Source: an uncultured Actinomycetes bacterium
GTDB lineage: Bacteria > Actinomycetota > Acidimicrobiia > Acidimicrobiales > RAAP-2
Reading direction: 5' to 3'
Assembly: GCA_903900235.1 (NCBI GenBank)
Contig: CAIUMH010000152.1
Location: 1 to 33,879, forward strand
Length of the DNA stretch: 33,879 bases
Shown piece after piece: positions 1 to 8,290 of this stretch (within the stretch, counting starts at the first letter, position 1; every line of letters begins with the position of its first letter). The position numbers and the translations under genes are program-made. The notes below the pieces were generated by a model, which was not told the origin of the DNA, searched no databases, and worked only from the letters and a program-made list of their open reading frames with translations.

Positions 1-198
1 TGCGGTAAGAGCGCACCAGTGGCCACGGTGACGTGGTCAGCTAGGTAAACCCCACCCGGAGCAAGGCCAAGCGTGGGAGTTGGGCTGCTCGCCCGTCCGG
101 GAGACCGGGCACTCCCCAGGTAGGCCGCATAGATGGATGGTCACCCATCCCCTTCGTTGAAGGGGTGGACAGAATCCCGCCTATAGGCCGACTCACCA
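1..198 (+). ncRNA. rnpB: RNase P RNA (class A), 3' part; 5' end outside window
   Basis: This is the catalytic RNA of RNase P, which matures the 5' ends of tRNAs. The window opens inside the gene: positions 2-17 (gcggtaagagcgcacc) match the conserved GGUAAGAGCnCACC segment. The stretch around 42-67 (aggtaaaccccacccggagc) matches the conserved core that precedes the GCAAGnCCAA element. The block at 168-192 (gacagaatcccgcctatag and what follows) matches the conserved ACAGAAnCCsGCUUAuAGGCC near the 3' end. The 3' boundary near 198 is estimated from the end of the conserved block, because the pairing 5' strand of P1 lies outside the window. An overlapping minus-strand ORF at 41-277 is spurious. 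Confidence 0.93.
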
Positions 199-214
199 CC
201 ACCCCACCGTCGTT

Positions 215-237
215 GTCGGCCCTCGGATCAGGCCGGC
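215..237 (+). terminator. Candidate terminator hairpin after rnpB
   Basis: GTCGGCC (215-221) pairs with GGCCGGC (231-237), seven pairs including one G-T wobble, around a 9-base loop. It lies about 17 bases after the estimated 3' end of rnpB and before the putative promoter of the nuclease gene. There is no following T tract, so the terminator role is inferred from position and stem only. Confidence 0.35.
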
Positions 238-249
238 CGGAAGACTCCG

Positions 250-255
250 TAGCAT
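250..255 (+). promoter_or_regulatory. Putative -10 hexamer (TAGCAT) for a leaderless nuclease mRNA
   Basis: TAGCAT fits the TAnnnT -10 consensus and ends six bases before the GTG start at 262, so transcription would begin at or next to the start codon. No purine-rich ribosome binding site precedes the GTG. No convincing -35 box is visible. The same arrangement recurs at 3523, 10340 and 20366. Confidence 0.45.
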
Positions 256-261
256 TGCCTC

Positions 262-2106
262 GTGAACGAGCAGCCAATCGACCCGCGACCGATGCTCGAC
301 GCCTACGCCACCCAGCGCTGCCCCGTGAAGCTCCAGCACCGTCTCGACGACCACATCGTCGGCGTCTCCAATCGACCCTCCTCGCTGCAGCGGCGGATCG
401 ACGCCGGCATCGCCCATGAGCGCAGTGTCATCAATGCCTTGGTCCATGCAGGACCCGACGGGCTCGTCATCATTGACGGCGGTGATCGGGACCACATGCA
501 AGCCGCCACCCTCGAAGCGATGGTGGCTCAGCGTCGGGTCATCGCAGGCGGATGGCTTGGCGCCGACGACATCGGCCGACGGGTGGGACGTCCCGACCTG
601 CTCGTCCTGCACGACGGCGGCTATCTCCCGGTGGAGATCAAGCTCCACCTCCTGACCACCGAGGGTCAAGGAAGCGTGGCGACGTCGTCGCTGAGCACTC
701 CATTTCCCGAGGCTTCCACTGCACAGACAGGGCGCAAGTTCCGACGAGGTCGGGCCGTCGAGTCCGACGGGCTCCAGCTCGCCCACTACCGTCGCATGCT
801 CGAAGCCCATGGCCTCGCCAGCGCCGATCAGTCAGTGCTCGGTGGGGTGATCGATGGTTCGGGAACCCTGTGGTGGATCCCCGTCGACCTGCGTCGGGGA
901 GGTCGCAAGAGTCTCGTCGAAACCTACGACCAGGCCTTCGCCGAGCGCATCGTCCTTGCCGATGCCACCGTGGCGAGGAATGCCGACCGCTCCCTGCCAC
1001 GGCCGGTGAACCCCTGGTGGCACAAGGAATGCGAAGGCTGCGAGTTCGAGACCATCTGCCACGACGAGCTCGAGGCCCTCGACGATGTGAGCCTCGTGCG
1101 CTGGTCGACGCCGGCGACCCTTGACCGGCTCCGATCCGCTGGCGTCGAGACCCGTCGGGGCCTCGCTCGCCTCGACCTTGGGCTCGTGGCCCTCGCTCGA
1201 CGGCTCGCCGACACCACCCTGCCGCTGCCCAAGCTGCTCGAGCTCGCTCGGTCTCAGCCGACGGACACCGAGCTCGCCACCCTGGTCGGATCGCGCATGG
1301 GGGTCCGCCGACGCCTCGAAATCGCCGGACTCTTGTTGGTGGCCGACCTCGTCGAGCGAGATCCCGTCACGCTCTCTCTGCTCGAGGTGAACGATCTCGA
1401 CCGACTCATCCGGCGAGCCCGCGCCTGGCAGGCCGGCGGCGCGGTGCGAACGGTTCATGCGCATGAGATCGACGCGGCGCGTGGCGACGTCGAGGTGGAC
1501 ATCGACATGGAGAGCTACGACCACGCCACGTACCTCTGGGGCGCCCTCGTGACCTGCCGTACGCCGATGATTGGCATCGATGAGGGTTACCGGGCCTTCG
1601 TGGAGTTCGATCGGCTCGACGCCGGGATCGAGACGGATCTGTTCCGCCAACTGTGGACCTGGTTATCGGCCCTCCGGGCCGAGGTCCGCAGGCAGGGTCG
1701 ATCGATTCGCGTCTACTGCTTCTGGCGGTCGGCCGAGGAAGGCCAGATGCGTCGGGCCCTTGTCGCCGACGACGACCTCCCCTCCGCTCGGTCGCTCGAG
1801 CGGTTCTTCGCCTCCGACGAGTGGATTGACCTCCACCAGATCGTTGCCGATCAGATCCTCACCGAGGGCCCCCTGGGTCTGAAGGCACTTGCCACCCGCG
1901 CCGGATTCTCCTGGCGCGACGAGGATCCGAGCGGCGAGGCATCGATGGCCTGGTACGAGGAGGCCGCTGGCGGAGATCTCGCCGCTCGACAGCGGCTTCT
2001 GGCCTACAACGAGGATGATGTCTTGGCCACCCGCGCACTCCGCGAATGGCTCGATGGCCCAGCTCGGAGCCTTCCTCACCTCGATGATGTGATCGACGCG
2101 ACATGA
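262..2106 (+). CDS. TM0106-type RecB-like nuclease with C-terminal RNase H-like (YprB) domain
   Basis: The protein has 614 residues. The N-terminal half carries a PD-(D/E)xK nuclease core: GRPDLLV at 109-115 (Asp112), then Glu125-x-Lys127, and a QxxxY-like QLAHYR at 172-177. Cys20 together with Cys257, Cys260 and Cys266 reproduces the one-plus-three cysteine layout that binds a 4Fe-4S cluster in Cas4/AddB-type nucleases. The C-terminal part (about 410-600) resembles the YprB/DEDD exonuclease fold, with DIDME at 413-417 and YNEDDV at 582-587. It probably acts on DNA ends or single-stranded nucleic acid in repair; the substrate is unknown. The GTG start has no ribosome binding site but sits six bases after a TAGCAT hexamer. 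The next gene overlaps by four bases (ATGA), so translation is probably coupled. Confidence 0.85.
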   Translation: MNEQPIDPRPMLDAYATQRCPVKLQHRLDDHIVGVSNRPSSLQRRIDAGIAHERSVINALVHAGPDGLVIIDGGDRDHMQAATLEAMVAQRRVIAGGWLGADDIGRRVGRPDLLVLHDGGYLPVEIKLHLLTTEGQGSVATSSLSTPFPEASTAQTGRKFRRGRAVESDGLQLAHYRRMLEAHGLASADQSVLGGVIDGSGTLWWIPVDLRRGGRKSLVETYDQAFAERIVLADATVARNADRSLPRPVNPWWHKECEGCEFETICHDELEALDDVSLVRWSTPATLDRLRSAGVETRRGLARLDLGLVALARRLADTTLPLPKLLELARSQPTDTELATLVGSRMGVRRRLEIAGLLLVADLVERDPVTLSLLEVNDLDRLIRRARAWQAGGAVRTVHAHEIDAARGDVEVDIDMESYDHATYLWGALVTCRTPMIGIDEGYRAFVEFDRLDAGIETDLFRQLWTWLSALRAEVRRQGRSIRVYCFWRSAEEGQMRRALVADDDLPSARSLERFFASDEWIDLHQIVADQILTEGPLGLKALATRAGFSWRDEDPSGEASMAWYEEAAGGDLAARQRLLAYNEDDVLATRALREWLDGPARSLPHLDDVIDAT

Positions 2107-3494
2107 CCATCCCCATCTCGCCTCTCATGGTCGGCAGCGGGACCGCCAGCGCGTCGGCCGAGGCCATCGACCTGATGGAGCTGGCCGCTCGCCGCGCACT
2201 GTCAGTGGCGGGGATCACTAACAGCCCCCTCGACGCCATCATCGTTCCCGCCGGGACCTGGCCCTATGGCGATCCGGGACGCGAGCTTGCTCGCCGGCTC
2301 GGTTCCCCCTCGGCGCACACCATCCTCGGACAACTCGGCATCTCCCAGCAGGAACTCATCAACGTCGGCCTCGGAATGATCGCCCGGGGAACAGTGGGCT
2401 CGGTTCTCGTGGTCGGAGGCGAATCCCGACGATGGGCAGCCACTGGTGCGTTCAGCGATCTCCCTGGTCCGCCTGATCAGACCCTCGAGCGATCCGATGC
2501 GTTCCTCGATGACCTCGAGATCGCCTCAGGTCTCGTCTTTCCTGCCGTGCGTAGCTACGCGCTCATCGAGCGAGCCGTCGACTCGAGGGCAGGTCTCTCC
2601 TCCGCCGAATCCGCACACATCAATGCCGAGCTGTGGTCATCGATGAGCGCGATAGCCGCCGGACTCTCCGAAAGCCTGATCGACGAACCGGTAACGGCCG
2701 ACGAGATCGCCACTCAGAGCCCTCAGAACCGCTTGCTCGCCGCGCCCTACCTCCGACTCCACGCCAGCCAGTGGACCGTCGATCAGGCTGCGGCGCTCTT
2801 GCTGATGAGCCCCGAGGTTGCCCGAACGTCTGGGGCCGACCCCTCAGCGGCGATCTACCCGCTCGTGGCCCTTGAGTCCACCAGTTCAGTCCCTGTCATC
2901 CAGCGGGTCGACCTCGCCTGCTGGCCAGCCATGGGCGTCCTCGGCGAGGTCGCAGCAGCGCACCTCGGGTATGGCATGTCCGAGATCGACCTCGTCGATC
3001 TCTATTCGTGCTTCCCCGTCGCCGTGCGTATTCAGGCCAACGAATTGGGAATATCGATCGACCGGCCGCTCACGGTCACCGGCGGCATGACCTTCGGTGG
3101 TGGGCCCTTCAACAACTACGTCCTGCAGGCGACCGCATCCATGGCCGGTCGCCTGAGGAGCGGACCCGCCCGAAGTGGCCTCGTCACCACCGTGAGTGGC
3201 CTGCTGACGAAGCCCGGCCTCGCCGTGTGGAGCGCCGCTGCTGCGAACCGGCCCCCACTCGTCGCCGACCTCGCTGACGAGGCGGCTCGGCGCACGCAGC
3301 GCACGACCTGCTCCCTGCTGCCTGGAGGAGCCGCCATGACCATCGAGTCATCGACGGCCTGGCGCGATGGCGAAGTGCCCACGGCGGCCATCGTCGGACG
3401 CGATGCGGAGGGACATCGTCGACTGGCTCTGCGCCGTGATGACGCGTCCTTCGACCGCTTCTGCTCGACCAGCGGCATCGGCGAGCAACTCTGA
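2103..3494 (+). CDS. Thiolase-superfamily protein (acetyl-CoA acetyltransferase-like), nucleophilic Cys apparently absent
   Basis: This 463-residue protein resembles the SCP2-thiolase-like acetyl-CoA acetyltransferases common in actinobacteria. The C-terminal signature includes LVDLYSCFPVAVR at about 299-311 and a glycine-rich GGMTFGGGPFNNY soon after. The region where classical thiolases place the acyl-accepting cysteine reads LGQLGISQQELIN, with no Cys. It may therefore not be a standard beta-ketothiolase. An acyl-CoA-binding, condensing or lipid-transfer role is possible but unproven. It overlaps the upstream nuclease by four bases, although no functional link is obvious, and ends 41 bases before cydD. 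Confidence 0.75.
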   Translation: MTIPISPLMVGSGTASASAEAIDLMELAARRALSVAGITNSPLDAIIVPAGTWPYGDPGRELARRLGSPSAHTILGQLGISQQELINVGLGMIARGTVGSVLVVGGESRRWAATGAFSDLPGPPDQTLERSDAFLDDLEIASGLVFPAVRSYALIERAVDSRAGLSSAESAHINAELWSSMSAIAAGLSESLIDEPVTADEIATQSPQNRLLAAPYLRLHASQWTVDQAAALLLMSPEVARTSGADPSAAIYPLVALESTSSVPVIQRVDLACWPAMGVLGEVAAAHLGYGMSEIDLVDLYSCFPVAVRIQANELGISIDRPLTVTGGMTFGGGPFNNYVLQATASMAGRLRSGPARSGLVTTVSGLLTKPGLAVWSAAAANRPPLVADLADEAARRTQRTTCSLLPGGAAMTIESSTAWRDGEVPTAAIVGRDAEGHRRLALRRDDASFDRFCSTSGIGEQL

Positions 3495-3522
3495 GTGCCC
3501 GAGGGGCCTCCGACAGCCTCGC

Positions 3523-3528
3523 TAGGGT
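3523..3528 (+). promoter_or_regulatory. Putative -10 hexamer (TAGGGT) for leaderless cydD
   Basis: TAGGGT ends seven bases before the GTG start of cydD at 3536. No ribosome binding site lies between them. This suggests that cydDC has its own promoter and a leaderless mRNA, separate from the thiolase gene upstream. No -35 element is recognised. Confidence 0.45.
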
Positions 3529-3535
3529 CGAGAGC

Positions 3536-5218
3536 GTGCCGAGCCGTCCAACCGCGCCCGCCGATCGGAAAGCGCCATCGATTGACCGCCGGCTGCGGTC
3601 TGAGCTCACCCCGGTGCGATGGGCACTCCTCACCAGCGCACTTGTCGGGACCTGCCTGTCGATCACGGTCATCGTCCAGGCATTCGCCTTGGCTCGCCTC
3701 CTGGCGTGGGCCGCCCACCCGGGGGGGCGACCCACGCCGAGCTCCACCATTGTCGTGCTGGCGATGGCCCTCGGCGCCCGAGCTCTGCTTGGCCTGCTCG
3801 GCGATGGTCTGGCCGGCCAGTCCGCCACCCGGGTGACCGCGGCACTTCGTGGCCAGCTGCTCTGGGCTCTCATCGCCGAGGGTCCAACAGCGGTCACCGG
3901 CCGGCGTACCGGGGCCATCGTGCTCACGGCCACCCGCGGGCTGAGGTCGCTCGAGGCCTACATCAGCCGCTACCTCCCGGCCGCCATGACCGCCGCCATC
4001 GCCCCGGTCCTCGCCATGGCGGTGCTCGCTGCCACCGACTGGCCGAGTGCCCTCGTCGCACTCGGACTCGTCGTGCTGGTGCCCTTCGTGATGATCCGGC
4101 TCGGCCGACGAGCATCGGCAGCATCTGCTCGAGAGTGGAGCCGCCTCTCATCGTTGTCGACCCGTTCCCTCGAGCTGCTCCGCGGTCTGCCCACCCTGCG
4201 AGCGCTCGGCCGGGTCGACCATGGCCGAACCGAGCTTCGGTCGGCCAGCGAAGCTGTCGCCGACAGCATCGATGCCACACTCAGAGCGTCGCTCTCGTCG
4301 GGAGCCGGGCTGGAGTTCATCGCCGGGGTCGGGGTCGGGCTCGTCGCCATGCTGGCTGGCCTCCGGCTGCTCACCGGCGGGATCTCGCTCACCACCGCCT
4401 TTGCGGTGATTCTCGTCACTCCCGAAGTCTTCCTGCCGCTCCGCCGGGCTGGGGCCGAGTTTCACGCCAGTACCGAAGGTCGTTCGGCCGGGGCATCGCT
4501 CTACGAGCTCCTCGATAGCCTCGGGTCATCGCCGGGCACCGCTCAAGGTGAGGAGATCCCCCCAGCGGCAACCCCAATAGAGGTTCTCAACCTCTCCTGC
4601 CGCTACCGAGGGGTCAGCGCCGATGCGCTGGCCGGGGCAAGCCTTCGAGTCGATGCTGGCGACCATCTCGTCGTGGCCGGACCCTCGGGATCAGGCAAGT
4701 CCACCCTGCTCTCCGCCCTGATGGGCTTCGTGCCCCCGTCGCAGGGTCGCATCACCATCGCCGGAACGTCACTCGACGAGATTGACCCGTCCTGGTGGCA
4801 CCAGCAGGTAGCTCTGGCTCCTCAACGACCCCATGTCTTCGCCGCCAGCCTGCGCGAGAACCTCTTGCTTGGCGGCTCCGCCACTGATCGACAGATCACC
4901 GAGGTCCTCGGTCTCGTCGGTCTCGACAGCCTGATCGACGATCAGCTCGACAGCCTCGATCGCATCCTGGGCGAGGCCGGAAGCACCATCAGCGCGGGTG
5001 AGCGACAACGTCTCGGCCTGGCACGGGCGATGCTGCTCGACCGTCCCATCCTCCTGCTCGACGAGGCAACCAGCCACCTCGATGCCGAGACCATCACCGT
5101 CCTGCGCTCGAACCTCGGTGCCTGGTTGGGATCTCGCACCGTCATCGAGGTCGGCCATCGACCCGGTCTGGCCCGCCCAGATGCTGAGGTCCTCCACCTC
5201 ACTGCGGTGCACCCCTGA
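3536..5218 (+). CDS. cydD: Thiol-reductant ABC exporter subunit CydD
   Basis: CydD is half of the CydDC heterodimer, an inner-membrane ABC exporter needed for assembly of cytochrome bd oxidase and for redox homeostasis, through transport of cysteine/glutathione or haem (the substrate is debated for the family). The 560-residue protein has an N-terminal membrane domain (about 30-300) with hydrophobic segments and a C-terminal ATPase. Walker A is GPSGSGKST at 382-390, the signature loop is the variant STISAGERQR at 483-492, Walker B is ILLLDE at 505-510, and the switch His is His541. The GTG start is chosen because the TAGGGT hexamer lies just before it. The stop shares one base with the cydC start (TGATG). 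No cydAB is present in the window. Confidence 0.88.
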   Translation: MPSRPTAPADRKAPSIDRRLRSELTPVRWALLTSALVGTCLSITVIVQAFALARLLAWAAHPGGRPTPSSTIVVLAMALGARALLGLLGDGLAGQSATRVTAALRGQLLWALIAEGPTAVTGRRTGAIVLTATRGLRSLEAYISRYLPAAMTAAIAPVLAMAVLAATDWPSALVALGLVVLVPFVMIRLGRRASAASAREWSRLSSLSTRSLELLRGLPTLRALGRVDHGRTELRSASEAVADSIDATLRASLSSGAGLEFIAGVGVGLVAMLAGLRLLTGGISLTTAFAVILVTPEVFLPLRRAGAEFHASTEGRSAGASLYELLDSLGSSPGTAQGEEIPPAATPIEVLNLSCRYRGVSADALAGASLRVDAGDHLVVAGPSGSGKSTLLSALMGFVPPSQGRITIAGTSLDEIDPSWWHQQVALAPQRPHVFAASLRENLLLGGSATDRQITEVLGLVGLDSLIDDQLDSLDRILGEAGSTISAGERQRLGLARAMLLDRPILLLDEATSHLDAETITVLRSNLGAWLGSRTVIEVGHRPGLARPDAEVLHLTAVHP

Positions 5219-6909
5219 TGGCGATGAGCACCATGAGGGTCCTGTCGAACTGGGCCGAGCGCTCGAGACCTCCGACCCGCAGGCTTCTCGCATCGGTGGG
5301 TCTCGCTCTTCTCGCCGCCCTCAGCTCGTTGGCCCTGCTCGGCGGCTCCGGTGTGCTTGTCGTGCGAGCGACCGGCGGAGGAGGCCTCGCAGCACTCGGT
5401 GGCCTGCTGATCGCCATCGAGCTCATGGCCTTTCTGCGTGCGCCCCTTCGGCTCAGCGAGCGGCTGAGCGCCCACCGCGTGGCCCTTCGGTCCATGATTC
5501 AGTGGCGCCTGTGGCTCTATGACGGCATTGCTCGACAACCTGCGGGAGCGCTGACGATCTCCTCGGGAGAGCTACTCGATCGCTCCATCGACGATGTCGA
5601 TGCCCTGCAGGACCTCTATGTTCGCCTCGCCCTGCCTCTGCTATCCGTCGTGGTTGCCGGTCTCGCGGCCAGCATCTGGATCGCCCTGGTGCTCCCGCTG
5701 GCCGGCTTGGTGATGCTGGTCATGGTGACCTTGGGCATCGTGGTTGCCCTCCTCGTCGGCCGTCGAGCCGATCAGGACCAGATCGCCGCAGCCGCGGCCC
5801 GGGGACATCTCGCGGGCAGGGTGGCCGACCTCGTGGCAGGAATGACCGAGTTGGCCATGGTCGATGGCACCGCGGGAGCTATGGCTGGCGTCGAAGCAGC
5901 CGCCCATCGCCGCTCGAGGATCCTTGTTCGCCAGGCCTGGCGTCAAGGACTCGGAGGTGCCGGTGAGGTGCTCGTGGTCGGCGCCGGGATCATCGCCGTC
6001 ACCCTGCTCGCCGGACAGAGCGTGGCGAGCGGGAGAATCGGAGGTGCAGCGGCCGCCGGTGTGGTCCTCCTCGCCGTGGCCGGGCTTGAGCCTCTGCCGG
6101 GACTGATCGCCGCTGCTCTGCGAGCACCTGAGGTGGCGGCGTCTGCCCGCCGGCTTGAGGAGATCGAGGCCATGGCTACCACTGTCGTCGCGGCTCCCAC
6201 CACCGAGGCGTGGCCGCCCAGTCCCATCACCATCACCATCGAGGGCCTGCGGGTCACGCTCCCCGGCCGGGCCCACCCGGTCCTCGATGGCGCCTCTCTC
6301 GAGTTGCCACCGGGGGAGCACATCGCTCTGCTCGGTGCCAGCGGTTCTGGCAAGTCCACGCTGGCCGCCGTGCTCCTCGGTTTCGTGTCACCGACCGCTG
6401 GCTCAGTCCACATCGGGGGCACTGCGCTCGGAGCGATCTGCGCCGACGACATCATCGGACACGTGGCGCTCCTCGATCAGTCCCCGGCCCTCTTCGGCGG
6501 AACGATTCGCGATGCACTCCGGCTCGGGGCACCCTCGGCCAGCGATACCGAGCTGCGCGACGTGCTCGCCACCTGCCAGCTCGTCGAGGTCGTCGAGGGA
6601 GTCGGCGGTCTCGATGCCGTCCTCGCCGAACAAGGGGCTTCGCTCTCAGGTGGCCAGCAACAGCGGCTTGCCCTAGCGCGCGCCCTGCTGCGCCGGCCCG
6701 ACCTGCTGATTCTCGACGAGCCGACGGTCGGGCTCGACCCTGATCAAGCCCATGAGGTCCTGACCCTCGCCCTTGCGGCGGCGGGCAGCGCCACCGTGCT
6801 GCTGATCACCCATGATGTCGATGAGGCTCTGCGATGCCAGCGCATCGGTTGGCTTTCCGGCGGCCAGATCCGTCTGCTGGGCCCCGACGAGGTTGCGGCC
6901 CTGCGCTGA
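5218..6909 (+). CDS. cydC: Thiol-reductant ABC exporter subunit CydC
   Basis: This is the partner of CydD, 563 residues, with the same membrane-domain/ATPase layout. Hydrophobic segments span about 25-300. The nucleotide-binding domain has Walker A GASGSGKST at 373-381, a canonical LSGGQ at 476-480 and Walker B LLILDE at 496-501. The canonical signature here, against the degenerate one in CydD, is in keeping with an asymmetric heterodimer. The start ATG overlaps the cydD stop by one base, so the two are translationally coupled. The gene is convergent with the DUF2889 gene, with a 10-bp stem between them. Confidence 0.88.
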   Translation: MAMSTMRVLSNWAERSRPPTRRLLASVGLALLAALSSLALLGGSGVLVVRATGGGGLAALGGLLIAIELMAFLRAPLRLSERLSAHRVALRSMIQWRLWLYDGIARQPAGALTISSGELLDRSIDDVDALQDLYVRLALPLLSVVVAGLAASIWIALVLPLAGLVMLVMVTLGIVVALLVGRRADQDQIAAAAARGHLAGRVADLVAGMTELAMVDGTAGAMAGVEAAAHRRSRILVRQAWRQGLGGAGEVLVVGAGIIAVTLLAGQSVASGRIGGAAAAGVVLLAVAGLEPLPGLIAAALRAPEVAASARRLEEIEAMATTVVAAPTTEAWPPSPITITIEGLRVTLPGRAHPVLDGASLELPPGEHIALLGASGSGKSTLAAVLLGFVSPTAGSVHIGGTALGAICADDIIGHVALLDQSPALFGGTIRDALRLGAPSASDTELRDVLATCQLVEVVEGVGGLDAVLAEQGASLSGGQQQRLALARALLRRPDLLILDEPTVGLDPDQAHEVLTLALAAAGSATVLLITHDVDEALRCQRIGWLSGGQIRLLGPDEVAALR

Positions 6910-6985
6910 ACTGTCCCGGCTTGCATCTTGCGACCCGTGGTGTCTAGGTTCTCCCACACTGGCAGGGGGGGCCAGGCACCTCGGT

Positions 6986-7016
6986 GGTCCGCCTGTGAGC
7001 TTGCTCCAGGCGGACC
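6986..7016. terminator. Perfect 10-bp inverted repeat between convergent genes
   Basis: GGTCCGCCTG (6986-6995) and CAGGCGGACC (7007-7016) are exact reverse complements around an 11-base loop. It lies between cydC (ending 6909) and the minus-strand DUF2889 gene (ending 7028). This is the expected position for a bidirectional terminator. No T tract follows on either strand. Confidence 0.55.
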
Positions 7017-7027
7017 CCGAAGTGCAC

Positions 7028-7669
7028 CTAATCGTCGTGACCGGCGGCGCTGTCATTCTCGGCTGCCGCCCGACGAGACCGCAGCTCGACGAGCGACGGT
7101 GCCGGATACTCCCCGAGACCGGGTCGCCAGCCCTCGGCGAGTTTGGTCATGCCGATACCGTCCTCAGCCCAAAAGTGGCAGGTGTTCTTGAGCCAGCCGC
7201 CGCCATTGACCACTCGACCTACCGCCTCGGCATCGGCCTGTCGAGATGCCGACGAGGGCATCGCCTGAATCACCGCTGGCCCGAGTGATCGGGCCAGGAA
7301 TTCGAGATGGCTGCAGCCAGCCTCACGGCCGAATCGCTCCTGCACTGCCCGGGTGTAGCCCCGGGCGATCGAGAGGCCCACAAGTCCATCGAAGGCGGCC
7401 TCGATGGACGGGCACTCGGCATGAGGGAAGGCGTGCATGATCGTGGCCACGGCGGTGATGGTCAGGGTCGCCCGCTCCACCTTGATCCGCAGCTCCATGT
7501 CATGGATGTTCCGAGGCTTCGCCTCGCCGTCGGCCCATGGTCGCTCGTCACGTAGCCGGCCGTTCACCTCGAATGATGCGCCGTCCTCGAAGACCCTGAT
7601 CTCGACGGTCCGAACATGGACGGGATCAGGTTCAAGCCCCTCGATCAGCCACGTCACAGGATCTTTCAT
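7028..7669 (-). CDS. DUF2889 family protein
   Basis: The protein has 213 residues when started at the ATG at 7669. The ORF stays open to 7807, but the added part overlaps the preceding phosphatase gene and does not look like protein. The text matches my recollection of DUF2889: a RTVEIRVFEDG-like opening, an IHDMELRI strand, then an ITAVATIMHAFPHAECPSI segment followed by LVGLSIARGYT. No catalytic residues are known for the family, but conserved His and Cys residues occur in the middle and near the end (SHLEFLARSLGP, CHFWAEDG). It is the last gene of the minus-strand cluster, 25 bases after the phosphatase stop. The function is unknown. Confidence 0.7.
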   Translation of the reverse strand: MKDPVTWLIEGLEPDPVHVRTVEIRVFEDGASFEVNGRLRDERPWADGEAKPRNIHDMELRIKVERATLTITAVATIMHAFPHAECPSIEAAFDGLVGLSIARGYTRAVQERFGREAGCSHLEFLARSLGPAVIQAMPSSASRQADAEAVGRVVNGGGWLKNTCHFWAEDGIGMTKLAEGWRPGLGEYPAPSLVELRSRRAAAENDSAAGHDD

Positions 7670-7694
7670 CGTCCTAGTGTGGCCGCTTCGACCC

Positions 7695-8288
7695 TCAGGA
7701 GCCAGACGGGACCTCGTTGAAGGACACCACCTGGGGACCATGAGGTCCGAGATCGATCCGAGTGATCGATCCGGTGGAGAGCCGGAGCCGCCACGCCACC
7801 AGTTCATCAGTACCGAGCGCCCACGCCACTGCCGCCTTGATGGGCGACACGTGACTCACCACGACGACATCGCCGTCGCGAGAGCGCGCTGCCTCGCCGC
7901 GGACAGCAAAGAGTTCCTCGAGGAGCCCCTCCATGCGGCGGCCGAGGTCAGCCAAGCTCTCTCCGCCCTCAGGGGCGAATGTCGGATCAGTCAACCAACG
8001 CTGCCAGAGGATCGGATCGACGTCAGTGAGCCGCTCGCCATCGAGGGATCCGTAGTCGAGTTCGATGGCTCGATCCTCGACGATCACCGGGGCCTCGAGG
8101 CCAAGGAGTCTGGCGGTCTCGGTGGTGCGAGTGAGCGGGCTGTGGCGCACCTCGATGGTGGGTCCGAGCATGGCCCCCGCGGCGCGGGCTTGGTCTGCTC
8201 CGAGACTGGTAAGCGATGGGTCGAGCCGTCCGACGAGGCGACCCTCAGCATTGAGCGTCGACTCTCCGTGGCGAACGAGGACCAGCAT
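7695..8288 (-). CDS. Histidine phosphatase family protein (phosphoglycerate mutase-like)
   Basis: This is a 197-residue member of the branch 1 histidine phosphatase superfamily. LVRHGES at residues 4-10 holds the RHG motif with the phosphorylated His7. Later features are SPLTRTTETA (conserved Arg), a GESLADLGRR helix and the second catalytic His in VVVSHVSPI. I chose the ATG at 8288, which puts the RHG at the usual distance from the N-terminus. The longer ORF to 8420 would add unrelated sequence overlapping the zinc-ribbon gene. It begins two bases after that gene's stop. In mycobacteria a CobC-like phosphatase domain fused to RNase H sits beside the same zinc-ribbon gene, so the pairing is conserved, although here no RNase H domain is attached. 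The substrate is unknown. Confidence 0.85.
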   Translation of the reverse strand: MLVLVRHGESTLNAEGRLVGRLDPSLTSLGADQARAAGAMLGPTIEVRHSPLTRTTETARLLGLEAPVIVEDRAIELDYGSLDGERLTDVDPILWQRWLTDPTFAPEGGESLADLGRRMEGLLEELFAVRGEAARSRDGDVVVVSHVSPIKAAVAWALGTDELVAWRLRLSTGSITRIDLGPHGPQVVSFNEVPSGS

Positions 8289-8290
8289 GA

